A stretch of 64,000 nt of DNA from NCBI GenBank assembly GCA_020852175.1, contig JADZBH010000005.1, positions 248,001 through 312,000 of the forward strand. Direction: 5' to 3'. Origin of the DNA: Bryobacterales bacterium (lineage in GTDB: Bacteria > Acidobacteriota > Terriglobia > Bryobacterales > Bryobacteraceae). Position 1 is the first letter of the stretch. Each line of letters opens with the position of its first letter. This document shows positions 36,560 through 46,169 of the stretch, in pieces. The notes under the pieces were generated by a model. The model was not told where the DNA came from, ran no database searches, and saw only the letters and a program-made list of their open reading frames with translations. Made by a program: the position numbers and the translations under genes.

Positions 36560-37230
36560 CGGGCGAACCGTTTTCGCAGAAGGAACCACAGGTTATGAAA
36601 CCCATCGCGCCAGGGGTTCAGCTTGATCTCCCCCAACCGGCTCGAATATTGCACCGGAATCTCCTCGAACCGGATTCTGGGGCTCCTCAGCGCTTCGATC
36701 TTGATCTCTTCGCTGAACGCCATCCCGTCGCTTTCCAGTTTCATTCCGCTCAGAATCGAACGCCGGAACACCCACATGCCGCTCTGCGAATCGGATACCC
36801 AGCGGAAGAACAGCAGCGACATCGCCAGCGACAGCACGAAGTTTCCGAACTTATGCTTGAAACTCATCGCCCGTTTGTCGCGCACCGGGAACCGCGAGGC
36901 GTTCAGGAAGTCCACCTCCAGGTGGAGGAAGGCTTCAATCAGGTAGCTGATGGCGTCGGGCGGATAGGAGTGATCCCCATCCAGCGTCACGATGATGTCC
37001 CCGGTCGCCTTGGAGAAACCGGTTTTGTACGCCCGCCCGTAGCCGCGCACATCTTCGCGAATCACATCGGCTCCCAGTTCTCGCGCCACCTCGGAGGTCC
37101 GGTCCGTCGAACCGTTGTCCACCACGATCACCTGGTCCACGAACGGCGGCATGCGCCGGAGAACTTTCTCGATTCCCTGTTCTTCATTCAAACAGGGAAT
37201 GATGACGGTGATGCGAAGGTCCTTGTACAA
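36556..37230 (-). CDS. Dolichol-phosphate-mannosyltransferase-like GT2
   Basis: 224 residues. ITVIIPCLNEEQGIEKVLRR, VDNGSTDRTSEVARELGA and VTLDGDHSYPPDAI match DPM1/polyprenyl-phosphate glycosyltransferases. FRWVSDSQSGMWVFRRSI and GEIKLNPWRDG are typical later motifs. Such enzymes load a sugar onto polyprenyl phosphate or transfer from it at the inner membrane. It is the first gene of the glycosyltransferase operon and lies 17 bp from the divergent nuclease gene. Confidence 0.92.
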   Translation of the reverse strand: MYKDLRITVIIPCLNEEQGIEKVLRRMPPFVDQVIVVDNGSTDRTSEVARELGADVIREDVRGYGRAYKTGFSKATGDIIVTLDGDHSYPPDAISYLIEAFLHLEVDFLNASRFPVRDKRAMSFKHKFGNFVLSLAMSLLFFRWVSDSQSGMWVFRRSILSGMKLESDGMAFSEEIKIEALRSPRIRFEEIPVQYSSRLGEIKLNPWRDGFHNLWFLLRKRFAR

Positions 37231-37235
37231 ACTGC

Positions 37236-37241
37236 TATTGT
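37236..37241 (+). promoter_or_regulatory. -10-like TATTGT at a leaderless start
   Basis: TATTGT ends 7 bases before the ATG at 37248, exactly the usual -10 to +1 distance, so the start of transcription would be the A of ATG. No Shine-Dalgarno exists. The gap to the divergent gene is only 17 bp. Confidence 0.45.
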
Positions 37242-37247
37242 AACGGC

Positions 37248-39920
37248 ATGGGGCGAATTGTCTGGATCGGAGTCTTACTCCTCCTTCCCGCCGCCAGCGC
37301 CCAAACGCAGGGCGTCGTTGTGAGCCAGATCTATGGAGGGGGAGGCAATGCCGGCGCCACCCTGAAGAACGACTATGTCGAGCTCTTCAACCGCACCGCA
37401 TCCCCCGTTTCGGTCGAAGGCTGGCGCATGGAATACGCCAGCGCCACGGGCGACTTCAATCAATCCACCGCGCTTACGGGAACCATTCCCGCCAACGGTT
37501 ACTACCTGATCGGGCAAGCGCAGGGCACGGGCGGCACGGACAATCTGCCCGCGCCCGAGGTGCAAGGCTCCATCGCCATGAGCGCCACCTCGGCGCGCGT
37601 CCGCATCCAGCGTGCCGATTCGTCCGTTGTGGAGCTGGTGAGCTATGCCGGTCTTTCCAACACCACCGCTTACTTCCGCGGCGGCGCCGGGTGCGGCGAC
37701 AGCTTTCTTACCGGCGTGCCCACGCCGCGCAACTCCGGCTCGCCTCTCAAGATCTGCGAGGCCGCGCCAACGCCCGCGCAGGAGCTCACCATTTCGCAAA
37801 TACAGGGTTCCGGCGACGTCTCGCCGTATGCGAATACGGCCGTGACCACCGCTGGCATAGTCGCCCAGCGCCGGGGCAACGGCTTCTATATCGAATCCGA
37901 AGCATCCGCCGACGATGGCGATCCCTCGACCAGCGAGGGCATCTTCGTCTACACGGTTTCCGCTCCGCCGGCTCTGGCGGCCGTCAACAAGGTGGTCCGT
38001 GTCGGCGGCACGGTCACTGAGTTCAACGGCATGACCGAGATCACCGAGCCTTCCGTCGAGGCGCTCCGCGATGGAACCCCGCGACGTGTCGTCATTGTGC
38101 CGGGTGGTCTGGAACCTGGCGCGCCGGTTTCCACGTGGGAACGCTATGAGGGGATGCAGCGCGGCATCGACGGGCTGCGGGTTGTCGCGCCTTCAGGCGG
38201 CTCCATTAACGATGCCACCGCCACGGCGACGACGAACGGCGTGCTTTGGGCCATTCCGCGCGAGCTTCCGCTTCCGCAGGCTGAACCCGCGCCCGCGGAC
38301 GGAAACCCCGAGCGCATCCGTATCGACTCCGAACTCGGCATCATCCGCGCGGTGGACGCCTTCGCCACGGTCTCTGGCGGCCTCGACTTCACCGGCGGCG
38401 CCTGGTCCATCACCGCCAAGACCCTGCTGGCCTTCTTCCAGCCCGACCCCGCGCCCTCCGTTCTCGAACCCGCCGCCGACGAGTTGACCATCGCCAGCTT
38501 TAACCTCAGGCGCTTTTTCGACGACCGCGATGACCCTGGCGTCGCCGACCCGGTACTTACCGCCGCGGCCTTCCAGCGCCGGTTGACGAAAACCGCACTT
38601 CACATCACCGGCCTGCTCCGTTCGCCCGACCTGATCGCCGTGCAGGAGGCCGATACGCTGTACGCCCTGCAACAGCTTGCCGCCAAGCTCGGCGGTTCCT
38701 GGCGGGCCTACCTCGAAGAGGGCAACGACCCTTCGGGCATCGACGTGGGCTTTCTCGTGAACACGGCCCGCGTCACCGTGCAAAGCGTCACGCAACTGGA
38801 GAAGTCGAATCCCATTCATGACCGTCCGCCGCTGCTGCTCCGCGCCACGGTGCAGGGGCTGCCCATCGCCGTTCTCACCGTCCATCAGCGCTCTCTCATC
38901 AATGCCGGCGATGCGCAGGTGCGCGAAAAGCGCCAGGCGCAGGCCAACGCGGTGGCGCAAATCGCCGCTGGTCTCCGGAACGAAAACACGGTTGTGCTGG
39001 GCGATTTCAACGCGCACGCCTTCGACGACGGCAACGGCAATATGCTGCAACCGTTGCTCGACGCCGGCTACTCGCGGCTTGGTGCGATGCTTCCGGCGGC
39101 CCAGTCGTTCACCTACATCGAGAACGGCCAGATCCAGGAACTCGATCACATCTTTGTCTCATCCGGCCTGAACGCCCGGCTCTCCCGTTACGAGGTGGCC
39201 CACACGAACGCCGCCTACCCCGTGATCGACTTCAATTCCACCGAGGACCCGCAGCGCGCCTCGGACCACGACATTCCCGTCGCCCGTTTCCGGCTGGAAA
39301 CCACGCCTCCGCCCGTTCGCGGCGTGGGGCTCGTGAATGCCGCCACCCTGCTGGGCGGCGCCGTATCGCCCTTTGAGCTGGCCACGTTGTTCGGTTCGGG
39401 CTTCACCTCGCGCACCAGCGTCCTGTTCGGCAATGCGTCCACGCCGCCCGCCCCGGCGAACGTCTTCTTCACGTCGCCCGGGCAGATTAACTTCTCCATC
39501 CCCAACCTCCCCGCCGGTCCCACCACGGTACAGGTGTTGAACGGCAGCTCGGCGCTGGCCACCTTTGAACTGCGCACCGCCACGGCCGCGCCCGGTCTGT
39601 TTACCCAGAACGGTTCCGGCCAGGGAGCCGCCGCCGCATTGAATCAGGACTATTCGCTGAACACAGCCGCCAGTCCTGCCGCGGCGGGCACCGTCCTCCA
39701 ACTTTATGGGACGGGCATCAGCCGGCAGGGCGTCACGAGCGTACTGATTGGCGGGCGCACGGCGCAGGTGTTTTACGCCGGCCAGGCGCCCGGCCTGATC
39801 GAAGGGGCCGTGCAGATCAATGCGCTTGTTCCGCCCGGTCTGCCCGGCGGACCGGCTGAAGTGCTGGTTACCTCCGACGGCGCCACCAGCCGACGCGGTG
39901 TCCAGGTGTGGGTCCGGTAG
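37248..39920 (+). CDS. Secreted nuclease-like protein: lamin-tail, EEP and Solibacter-type C-terminal domain
   Basis: 890 residues. After a signal peptide a lamin-tail domain appears (VVVSQIYGGGGNAGA, DYVELFNRT, about 20-140), then OB-like sequence to about 400. An endonuclease/exonuclease/phosphatase domain (about 405-680) carries IASFNLRRFFDD, LIAVQEAD, VVLGDFNAHAF and the final ASDHDIPVARF. A TIGR03437-type module (about 690-890) closes it, with GLVNAATLLGGAVSPFELA and APGLIEGAVQINALVPPG. The active-site residues look intact, so it is probably an extracellular DNase or phosphodiesterase that scavenges phosphate or nucleotides. Confidence 0.9.
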   Translation: MGRIVWIGVLLLLPAASAQTQGVVVSQIYGGGGNAGATLKNDYVELFNRTASPVSVEGWRMEYASATGDFNQSTALTGTIPANGYYLIGQAQGTGGTDNLPAPEVQGSIAMSATSARVRIQRADSSVVELVSYAGLSNTTAYFRGGAGCGDSFLTGVPTPRNSGSPLKICEAAPTPAQELTISQIQGSGDVSPYANTAVTTAGIVAQRRGNGFYIESEASADDGDPSTSEGIFVYTVSAPPALAAVNKVVRVGGTVTEFNGMTEITEPSVEALRDGTPRRVVIVPGGLEPGAPVSTWERYEGMQRGIDGLRVVAPSGGSINDATATATTNGVLWAIPRELPLPQAEPAPADGNPERIRIDSELGIIRAVDAFATVSGGLDFTGGAWSITAKTLLAFFQPDPAPSVLEPAADELTIASFNLRRFFDDRDDPGVADPVLTAAAFQRRLTKTALHITGLLRSPDLIAVQEADTLYALQQLAAKLGGSWRAYLEEGNDPSGIDVGFLVNTARVTVQSVTQLEKSNPIHDRPPLLLRATVQGLPIAVLTVHQRSLINAGDAQVREKRQAQANAVAQIAAGLRNENTVVLGDFNAHAFDDGNGNMLQPLLDAGYSRLGAMLPAAQSFTYIENGQIQELDHIFVSSGLNARLSRYEVAHTNAAYPVIDFNSTEDPQRASDHDIPVARFRLETTPPPVRGVGLVNAATLLGGAVSPFELATLFGSGFTSRTSVLFGNASTPPAPANVFFTSPGQINFSIPNLPAGPTTVQVLNGSSALATFELRTATAAPGLFTQNGSGQGAAAALNQDYSLNTAASPAAAGTVLQLYGTGISRQGVTSVLIGGRTAQVFYAGQAPGLIEGAVQINALVPPGLPGGPAEVLVTSDGATSRRGVQVWVR

Positions 39921-40013
39921 GGCGGGCTCGCGGGACACTGCACGATTCGAAGCCCCTCTTCATTTTTCCCCTTTTCACCGGCGCTCGAATGTGATAAGTA
40001 TTCCGACACTCCA

Positions 40014-40037
40014 TGAGCATTTCCTCGGGAATGCTCA
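40014..40037. promoter_or_regulatory. Hairpin in leader of the CBS gene
   Basis: TGAGCATTTCC (40014-40024) pairs with GGGAATGCTCA (40027-40037), one position being G-U. It ends 27 bases before the ATG, just upstream of the AAGGAAGG ribosome-binding site. No T-run follows. It may be an operator or an mRNA structure. Confidence 0.45.
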
Positions 40038-40064
40038 CTACCTTTCATTACAAGGAAGGCAGTC

Positions 40065-40493
40065 ATGCAAACACTGGATCAACTGCTGGCGGACCGGCCC
40101 ATATTTTCGGTCGAAACGGGACAATGCGTGGCCAACGTGGTGAACACCATGGCCGCGTTCAATGTGGGCGCGATTCTGGTTTTGGAAGGCGGCGAGTTGC
40201 GCGGCCTTTTCAGCGAACGTGACCTGATGGTGCGTGTCGTCCTCACGGGACGCGACGTCGCCTCCACGGCCATAGAAGAGGTGATGACCCGCGAGCTGGC
40301 CACGGCCGGCCCGGCGGACACCACCGAAGCCGCCATGTCGAAGATGGAACGCGTCGGTTGCCGCCATCTTCCCGTAGTGGATGGCAGCCGCGTCGTCGGC
40401 ATGGTTTCCATGCGCGATCTCATGAGCCTGCATCTCGACGAAAAGACGAGCGAACTGGAACATATGAGAAGCTATATCCAGAGCGCTTGTTAA
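40065..40493 (+). CDS. Two-CBS-domain protein
   Basis: 142 residues made of two CBS domains, about 8-60 (VNTMAAFNVGAILVLEGG) and 70-125 (RVGCRHLPVVDGSRVVGMVSMRD). Such pairs bind adenine nucleotides and regulate partners. AAGGAAGG precedes the ATG by 6 bases. It opens a four-gene unit with the CbiX-like, FNR-like and small membrane protein genes. The next gene starts inside its last codons (7-bp overlap). Confidence 0.93.
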   Translation: MQTLDQLLADRPIFSVETGQCVANVVNTMAAFNVGAILVLEGGELRGLFSERDLMVRVVLTGRDVASTAIEEVMTRELATAGPADTTEAAMSKMERVGCRHLPVVDGSRVVGMVSMRDLMSLHLDEKTSELEHMRSYIQSAC

Positions 40494-40900
40494 CGAACGA
40501 ATCGCAGCCTGGAATCGTCATTTTCGCCCATGGGTCGAGCGTGGAACCGGCCAATGAGGCCGTGCGTCTGGTCGCCGCCGAGTTCGCCCGGCTGGGCGGC
40601 TACACACAGGTGGAGACCGCGTTCCTCGAAGGGGGCCAGCCCGACCTTGCCGGCGCTGTCGGTTTGCTCGCCGGCCGGGGCGCCCGCGAGATTCACGTCC
40701 TGCCCTACTTCCTCACGCTTGGCATCCATCTTCAACGCGATCTCCCGGGCATGGCCGCTTCCGTGGAGCGCGAATTCCCGGGAGTGAAGCTCACCGTGGC
40801 GCCACCCCTGGATGGCCACCCTTCGCTTGCGGCGATTCTGCTCGACCGCGCCCGCCAATCGCTTCATTCCCTTCCCACGTCAGGGGGACACCCAAATTGA
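40487..40900 (+). CDS. CbiX/SirB-type chelatase-like protein
   Basis: 137 residues. IVIFAHGSSVEPANEAVRL and IHVLPYFLTLGIHLQRDLP contain the two histidines that hold the metal in small CbiX/SirB sirohydrochlorin chelatases. The protein is a single-domain, half-size form. The start is TTG at 40487, inside the 3' end of the CBS gene; no ATG or GTG is available in frame nearby. The TGA overlaps the TTG of the next gene. Which tetrapyrrole it serves is not shown. Confidence 0.8.
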   Translation: MLTNESQPGIVIFAHGSSVEPANEAVRLVAAEFARLGGYTQVETAFLEGGQPDLAGAVGLLAGRGAREIHVLPYFLTLGIHLQRDLPGMAASVEREFPGVKLTVAPPLDGHPSLAAILLDRARQSLHSLPTSGGHPN

Positions 40901-41586
40901 TCGCCATTCTGCGAGAAACACGCGACCTTGCACCTGCCGTCCGCCATTTCGTCCTGGAGATTGAAGGCAGCGGCCGGTTCGACTTCACGCCCGGCCAGTT
41001 CGTCTCCCTGCACGGCAGTTTCGACGGCAAACAGATTACGCGCGCCTATTCCCTGGCCGCCCCTCCTTCGGGAAACCGGATTGAACTTTGCTTGAATCGA
41101 GTGGAAGGCGGCCGCTTCTCGCCCCATCTCTTCGCGCTCGCGCCCGGCGACTCCGTCGAACTCACCGGTCCAACCGGTTACTTCGTTTCCCGCCCCACGG
41201 TCCGCACCACCGTCCTTGCCGCCACCGGAACCGGTATCGCACCGTATCGCGCCTTGCTCCCCGGGCTTCTGGCCGCCGCCGGGGCGCATCCGGTCACGCT
41301 CCTGTTCGGCACGCGGCACGAAGAGTCGATTCTCTACCGCGAGGAATGGGAGAATTGGGAACGGAAGCACGTCAACTTCCGTTTTTGGCCCACTCTCAGC
41401 CGTGCAGGCGAAGGCTGGAGCGGGCGGCGGGGCTATGTGCAGGCAAGCCTGGCCGAAGCTCTCGGTGGAACGCTGGACGCGGACGTGTTTGTCTGCGGTC
41501 TGACGGCGATGGTGAATGAGGTCCGGGCGCTGGCGAAGTCGCTTGGTCTCGATCGCAAACAGATCGTGTATGAGAAGTACGATTAG
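40897..41586 (+). CDS. FAD/NAD(P)-binding reductase (ferredoxin-NADP reductase-like)
   Basis: 229 residues. The FAD-binding beta barrel ends with ITRAYSLAAPPS (RxYS motif). The NAD(P)-binding domain has VLAATGTGIAPYRALLPG and VFVCGLTAMVNEV, as in the ferredoxin/flavodoxin reductase family. No iron-sulphur cysteine cluster is present, so an electron carrier must come from elsewhere. The start is TTG at 40897, overlapping the CbiX stop by 4 bp. It may supply reducing power to the unit. Confidence 0.9.
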   Translation: MIAILRETRDLAPAVRHFVLEIEGSGRFDFTPGQFVSLHGSFDGKQITRAYSLAAPPSGNRIELCLNRVEGGRFSPHLFALAPGDSVELTGPTGYFVSRPTVRTTVLAATGTGIAPYRALLPGLLAAAGAHPVTLLFGTRHEESILYREEWENWERKHVNFRFWPTLSRAGEGWSGRRGYVQASLAEALGGTLDADVFVCGLTAMVNEVRALAKSLGLDRKQIVYEKYD

Positions 41587-41620
41587 GGCGCTGGGGCCCC
41601 CTTCGTACAAAGGAGACCGG

Positions 41621-41836
41621 ATGCGGAAAGCGTTGCCCTTGGGCGCGGGCATGTTGATCGTGTTTATCACGGCAGTGGCGATTCTAATGCGGGTCATCCC
41701 CGGACCGCGTAAGGAAACCGACTATCTGGTGATCGGCACCCTGGCCACCTTCGCGGCGCTCATGCTGCTGTTCGTCGTGCTGGTGACCAGCATTTTCAAG
41801 GACCCTTCGGCTCTGTTCAGGCGGAAGAAGAGCTGA
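41621..41836 (+). CDS. Small membrane protein, two helices
   Basis: 71 residues. Two hydrophobic helices, residues 4-21 and 34-54, are joined by a polar loop, with a basic C-terminus (FRRKKS). No family recognised. AAGGAG lies 8 bases before the ATG at 41621, which decides the start over longer in-frame starts. It is last in the CBS-CbiX-FNR unit and its end overlaps the MATE gene on the other strand by 20 bp. Confidence 0.75.
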   Translation: MRKALPLGAGMLIVFITAVAILMRVIPGPRKETDYLVIGTLATFAALMLLFVVLVTSIFKDPSALFRRKKS

Positions 41837-43190
41837 CCGCCAGCGGCGACAGCCGCAGTTCGCTCACACGCCGCCTCCACACGGCCACCAGCACCACGCC
41901 GATGGCCACCAGGGACACGCACAGGCCCGTCCACATGCCGGCGGCATACCAGTTCCGGCCGAACGCCAGCCAGCAGCCCAGCGGCAGCCCGATGATCCAG
42001 TAGCTCACCAGGTGCGTGACCGCCGCCGTCCGCGTGTCGCCCAACCCGCGCAACGCGCCCGTTGTCACCCCTTGCAATCCATCGAAAAACTGGAACAGCG
42101 CCGCGATCCACAGCAGCACCGTCGCGGTTTCAATCACCATGGCGTCGTTCGTGTACGCCCTCCCGATGAGACGGGGAAACGCGAGGAAGCAGACTCCCGC
42201 CAGGGCCATGAACGCGCCGCCAAGCGCGATCGCCATCCAACCGGCGCGCGCGGCGGCAGCCGCGTCGCCGCGGCCAACGGCCTGCCCCACTCGCACGGCC
42301 GCCGCCGAACCCAGCCCCAACGGAACCATGAAGGTCATGCTCGCCGCGTTCAACGCGATCTGGTGCGCCGCGATGTACTGCGCCGGAAAGCGTCCGATCA
42401 ACGCCCCTGTCAAGGCGAACACTCCCACCTCCAGGGTGATCTGCGCAGACGCGGGCAGGCCCAGGCGCCACAGTGCACGGATCCCCGCCCAGTCCGGCGC
42501 CGGCGAAACGCGCCGCAAGCCGGCGTTGACGCGCCGGTCCCACCATGCGGCATAGCCTGCCAGTACCGCCACCACGTACACGCGTGAAATCGTGGTCGCC
42601 CACCCCGCGCCCGCCGCGCCCAGCGCCGGCATGTTCCAGTGGCCGAAGATCAGCGCATAGTTCGCCACCGCGTTCACCAGGTTCGCAGACAACAGGGCGA
42701 ACGTGACCGGCGCCGTCAGGTTCATGCCTTGCAGGTAGCGCCGCAGCGCCGCATAGATCAGCAGCGGTGGCAGGCTCCATACAATCGAATCCAGATAGGG
42801 TCTGGCGTGCGCGAGAATCGCCTGCTGGATGCCCAGCCACCGCAGCGGATGGATGCCGAGGGAAACCAGAGCCATCAGCGGCGCGCTCAGCAGCACCGCC
42901 AGCCACAGCCCGCTCACCAGCGACCGGTGGCATTCCTCGAGCCGCCCCGCGCCGAAGGCTTGCGACACCAGCGTGTCCAGGCCCAGCAGCACGCCCATTC
43001 CAAATACGGCGATCGCATAGAACAGGATGCCGCCGATGCTGACGCCGCCCATCGCCTCCTTGCTCAGGCGGCCCACCATGATCGTGTCCACCACGCCCAT
43101 CGTCATCCAACCCAGTTCCGCGATCACCAGCGGCGCGGCAAGCCGGATCAGCGGCGGGAGCTCCTGCCGAAACTCGCGCCAAGGAAGCAT
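41817..43190 (-). CDS. MATE-family efflux transporter
   Basis: 457 residues with about 12 membrane helices. LIRLAAPLVIAELGWMTMGVVDTIMVG at residues 12-38 and VNAVANYALIFG are the MATE family marks, and the protein has the internal two-fold repeat. MATE proteins export cationic drugs and metabolites with Na+ or H+. I chose the ATG at 43190, the usual start of the family, over longer in-frame starts at 43268 and 43412. It ends in the convergent small membrane gene. Confidence 0.93.
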   Translation of the reverse strand: MLPWREFRQELPPLIRLAAPLVIAELGWMTMGVVDTIMVGRLSKEAMGGVSIGGILFYAIAVFGMGVLLGLDTLVSQAFGAGRLEECHRSLVSGLWLAVLLSAPLMALVSLGIHPLRWLGIQQAILAHARPYLDSIVWSLPPLLIYAALRRYLQGMNLTAPVTFALLSANLVNAVANYALIFGHWNMPALGAAGAGWATTISRVYVVAVLAGYAAWWDRRVNAGLRRVSPAPDWAGIRALWRLGLPASAQITLEVGVFALTGALIGRFPAQYIAAHQIALNAASMTFMVPLGLGSAAAVRVGQAVGRGDAAAAARAGWMAIALGGAFMALAGVCFLAFPRLIGRAYTNDAMVIETATVLLWIAALFQFFDGLQGVTTGALRGLGDTRTAAVTHLVSYWIIGLPLGCWLAFGRNWYAAGMWTGLCVSLVAIGVVLVAVWRRRVSELRLSPLAVSSSSA

Positions 43191-43296
43191 CTCTTCAGCG
43201 TATCCTGCCCGCTTCAGCTTCCACACGCCGCCGGCAACCCGTTTCAGGCTTGCCACCCGCCGCTCCATCTGATAAACCCTTGGCCAAGGAAACCAC

Positions 43297-44157
43297 ATGC
43301 GACCTGCCTTCGCTCCTCTTCCCGTCCTCCTATCCCTACTGCTCGCCGGTTGCTCCGGCGGACCCGCTCCAGTCAAGCCCGGAACCAATGCCTTCTTCTG
43401 GCAAGCCGCCAACGAGAATTTTCCGAAGGGCGACTACCTGAAAACCTCCGACCAGTTGGAGCGCCTGATGCGCACCGACAATGAATTCAAGGCCAAGGCC
43501 CGTCCCTGGCGGATCGCCCTGCTGGCCGGACTCATGAACGGCTACCGCGAACTGGCCGACCAGTGCGAACTCGGCGGCCGCGCCAACAAAGCCAACCCCG
43601 GCACCTTCCGTAAACTCACCGCGAATTACCGCGGCATGGCTTCCCGCGCCGCCATCTCCCTGGCCGACTCATACGGCGATCTCATCAAGGATCAGCCGAA
43701 AGGGGATATCGAGATTAGCTTTCCCTATCCGGGCCGCGGCGCCATGGGCCTGCCGCCCGCCGTGCTGAAAATCGCCCAGGGGAACGTGCCCACCGACGAC
43801 GAGATCGCGTCGGTGGAAAACGCCATGCTCCAGCGCGGCGTTCTGCGCGCCGTCTGTGACGTGGTGGGCGCCTCCGGCGATGCCGCCAAGGCCCAGGAGC
43901 TTATGAAGACCCTGCCGTTGACGGTGCCACGCGCCAGCTTCGAACTGGGCATGGCCAAGGCTTTCTACGACGCCTCCGTGCTCTACAATCCGTACAAGGC
44001 GTACGAGCCCGTCCGGCAGCGCACCATGCTCGACACAGCCGGCAAGGCGCTCAAGAACGGTCCCGACGCCAAGAGCGGCGACGTCAAGGAACTGGGCAAG
44101 AAGATCGAGAACGACACCAAGTCGCTGGAAGCCCTGCTGAAAAAAGCGGGACGCTGA
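43297..44157 (+). CDS. Predicted lipoprotein, unknown function
   Basis: 286 residues. Lipobox LLLAGC with the lipidated Cys at 19, then a mostly helical mature part with TPR-like repeats (WQAANENFPKGDYLKTSDQLERL, RGVLRAVCDVVGASGDAAKA). No enzyme motif. AAGGAA lies near the ATG. It is probably anchored in the outer membrane. It stands alone, divergent from the MATE gene, 39 bp before the acyl-CoA dehydrogenase gene. Confidence 0.8.
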   Translation: MRPAFAPLPVLLSLLLAGCSGGPAPVKPGTNAFFWQAANENFPKGDYLKTSDQLERLMRTDNEFKAKARPWRIALLAGLMNGYRELADQCELGGRANKANPGTFRKLTANYRGMASRAAISLADSYGDLIKDQPKGDIEISFPYPGRGAMGLPPAVLKIAQGNVPTDDEIASVENAMLQRGVLRAVCDVVGASGDAAKAQELMKTLPLTVPRASFELGMAKAFYDASVLYNPYKAYEPVRQRTMLDTAGKALKNGPDAKSGDVKELGKKIENDTKSLEALLKKAGR

Positions 44158-44196
44158 CCCGGTACGCCGCGTGCTGCGATATCCTGTCCACCGGCC

Positions 44197-45399
44197 ATGG
44201 ACTTCGCCTACTCCGCCCGCACAACGGAACTGCTTGCCCGTCTCACGCGCTTCTTCAAGGAGCACATCGAACCGAACGAGGCCGAATGGAAGCGGCAGGT
44301 GGAGGAAGGGGGCCGCTGGAAGACGATTCCCCTGGTGGAATCGTTGAAGGAGAAAGCGCGCGGCGAAGGCCTGTGGAATCTCTTTCTGCCTGAATCGCAC
44401 CGCGGCGCCGGGCTCAGCAACCTGGAGTATGCGCCGCTGTGCGAGGTGATGGGACGCGTCTCATGGGCGTCCGAGGTGTTCAACTGTTCCGCGCCCGACA
44501 CCGGCAACATGGAGGTGCTGGAGCGCTACGGCACGCCGGAGTTGCGGGCGCTCTATCTGGAGCCGCTGCTGGAAGGCCGCGTACGCTCCTGCTTCGCCAT
44601 GACCGAGCCCGGCGTGGCCAGCTCGGACGCCACCAACATTCAGGCCAGTATCGTTCGCGACGGCAATGCGTATGTGCTGAACGGCCGCAAGTGGTGGTCC
44701 ACCGGAGCCGGCGATCCGCGCTGCAAGGTCTGCATCTTCATGGGGAAGACCGACGCTTCGGCGGAGCGGCACAAGCAGCAGTCCATGATCGTGCTTCCCT
44801 TCGACTCCCCGGGCGTGAAGCTGGAACGCATGTTAAGCGTCTTCGGCTACGATGACGCGCCCCACGGGCACGCCGAGGTTACTTTCGAGAACGTGCGCGT
44901 GCCCGCCTCGCACCTGCTGCTGGGGGAAGGACGGGGTTTTGAGATCGCCCAGGGCCGTCTCGGTCCCGGGCGCATCCACCACTGCATGCGCCTGATTGGC
45001 CAGGCCGAGCGCGCGCTTGAGCTGATGTGCCGCCGCGTGAAATCGCGCGTCGCCTTTGGCCGCACGCTCGGCGAACAGGGCACGATTCGCGCGGATATCG
45101 CCGCTTCGCGCTGGGAGATCGAACAGGCCCGCCTCCTCGTGCTGAAGGCCGCCTACCGGATGGATACCGAAGGCAACAAGGCCGCGCAGGGCGAAATCGC
45201 CATGATCAAAGTGGTCGCGCCGAACATGGCCTTGCGTGTGATCGACCGCGCCATTCAGGCGCACGGCGCCGCTGGCGTCAGCGCCGATACCTTCCTCGCC
45301 GAGGCCTGGGCCAACGCTCGCACACTGCGTCTCGCCGACGGTCCCGACGAGGTTCACCGCAACGCCATCGCCAAACTCGAACTGCGCCGCTACGATTAA
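44197..45399 (+). CDS. Acyl-CoA dehydrogenase (ACAD10/11-like)
   Basis: 400 residues. [18 protein letters not shown] and [19 protein letters not shown] are FAD and substrate motifs, and [41 protein letters not shown] is the typical C-terminal part. Similarity is to ACAD10/11-type enzymes that handle branched or hydroxylated acyl-CoA. It converges with the enoyl-CoA hydratase gene and shares a TTAA stop tetranucleotide with it. The start has no clear ribosome-binding site. Confidence 0.92.
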   Translation: MDFAYSARTTELLARLTRFFKEHIEPNEAEWKRQVEEGGRWKTIPLVESLKEKARGEGLWNLFLPESHRGAGLSNLEYAPLCEVMGRVSWASEVFNCSAPDTGNMEVLERYGTPELRALYLEPLLEGRVRSCFAMTEPGVASSDATNIQASIVRDGNAYVLNGRKWWSTGAGDPRCKVCIFMGKTDASAERHKQQSMIVLPFDSPGVKLERMLSVFGYDDAPHGHAEVTFENVRVPASHLLLGEGRGFEIAQGRLGPGRIHHCMRLIGQAERALELMCRRVKSRVAFGRTLGEQGTIRADIAASRWEIEQARLLVLKAAYRMDTEGNKAAQGEIAMIKVVAPNMALRVIDRAIQAHGAAGVSADTFLAEAWANARTLRLADGPDEVHRNAIAKLELRRYD

Positions 45400-46169
45400 C
45401 GTCCGGTGAATCGCGGCGGCCTCTTTTCGAGAAAGTGCGCCACGCCCTCGCGAAAGTCCTCGCAGGCGAGGCTGGGCAGCATCTCCTCATGGGCGCGCGC
45501 CACGGCTTCTTCCAGCGGCTGCTCCAGGGCCGCGTACACCTGCGCCTTCATCACCTTCGTCGAACGCGGCGACACGCCCTGCGCCATCTCCTCGACATAC
45601 GCCCGCGCCCTGGCCGCGAACTCTACTTCAGGAAACACGTGTTCCACCAGCCCGATGCGCGCCGCTTCGCTGCCATCGAACAGGCGCGCGCTCAACAAGA
45701 GGTCCAGCGCCCGCCCCGCGCCCACAAGCCGGGGCAGAGTCCAGGCCAGCCCGTATTCGGCGATCAATCCGCGCTTGGCGAAGATCGTCGAAAACTTCGC
45801 CGTGTCCGCGGCCAGCCGCACGTCGCAGTGGAGCGCGATCACGAAGCCCAACCCCACGCAGTGGCCGTTCACCGCAGCGATCACCGGCTTGCCGAGCCGT
45901 GCCAGCCAGGAGTAGTCGCGGTGCAGCACCGTGCTGCCTCCCGATTCCGCCGCGCCGCTCAGCAGGCTCATGTCGGCGCCCGCGCAGAAGCCGCGGCCCT
46001 CGCCCGTCACGGCGATGACGCGCACGCGCTCATCGGCTCCGGCCGCCTGGCACGCCGCGTGGAACTCCTCCTCCAGCACGCGCGTCCAGGCGTTCAAACG
46101 CTCGGGCCGGTTCAACCTGATCCACGCGACGGAATTCGTCACTTCGTACCGCAGTTCCGTATAGTTCAT
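45396..46169 (-). CDS. Enoyl-CoA hydratase/isomerase family protein
   Basis: 257 residues. [17 protein letters not shown] and [18 protein letters not shown] form the oxyanion hole of the crotonase fold, and [18 protein letters not shown] holds a conserved Glu. It hydrates or isomerises 2-enoyl-CoA in fatty acid or amino acid breakdown. ATG at 46169 overlaps the stop of the CitE-like gene by 4 bp. Together with the convergent acyl-CoA dehydrogenase it suggests a short beta-oxidation group. Confidence 0.92.
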   Translation of the reverse strand: MNYTELRYEVTNSVAWIRLNRPERLNAWTRVLEEEFHAACQAAGADERVRVIAVTGEGRGFCAGADMSLLSGAAESGGSTVLHRDYSWLARLGKPVIAAVNGHCVGLGFVIALHCDVRLAADTAKFSTIFAKRGLIAEYGLAWTLPRLVGAGRALDLLLSARLFDGSEAARIGLVEHVFPEVEFAARARAYVEEMAQGVSPRSTKVMKAQVYAALEQPLEEAVARAHEEMLPSLACEDFREGVAHFLEKRPPRFTGR

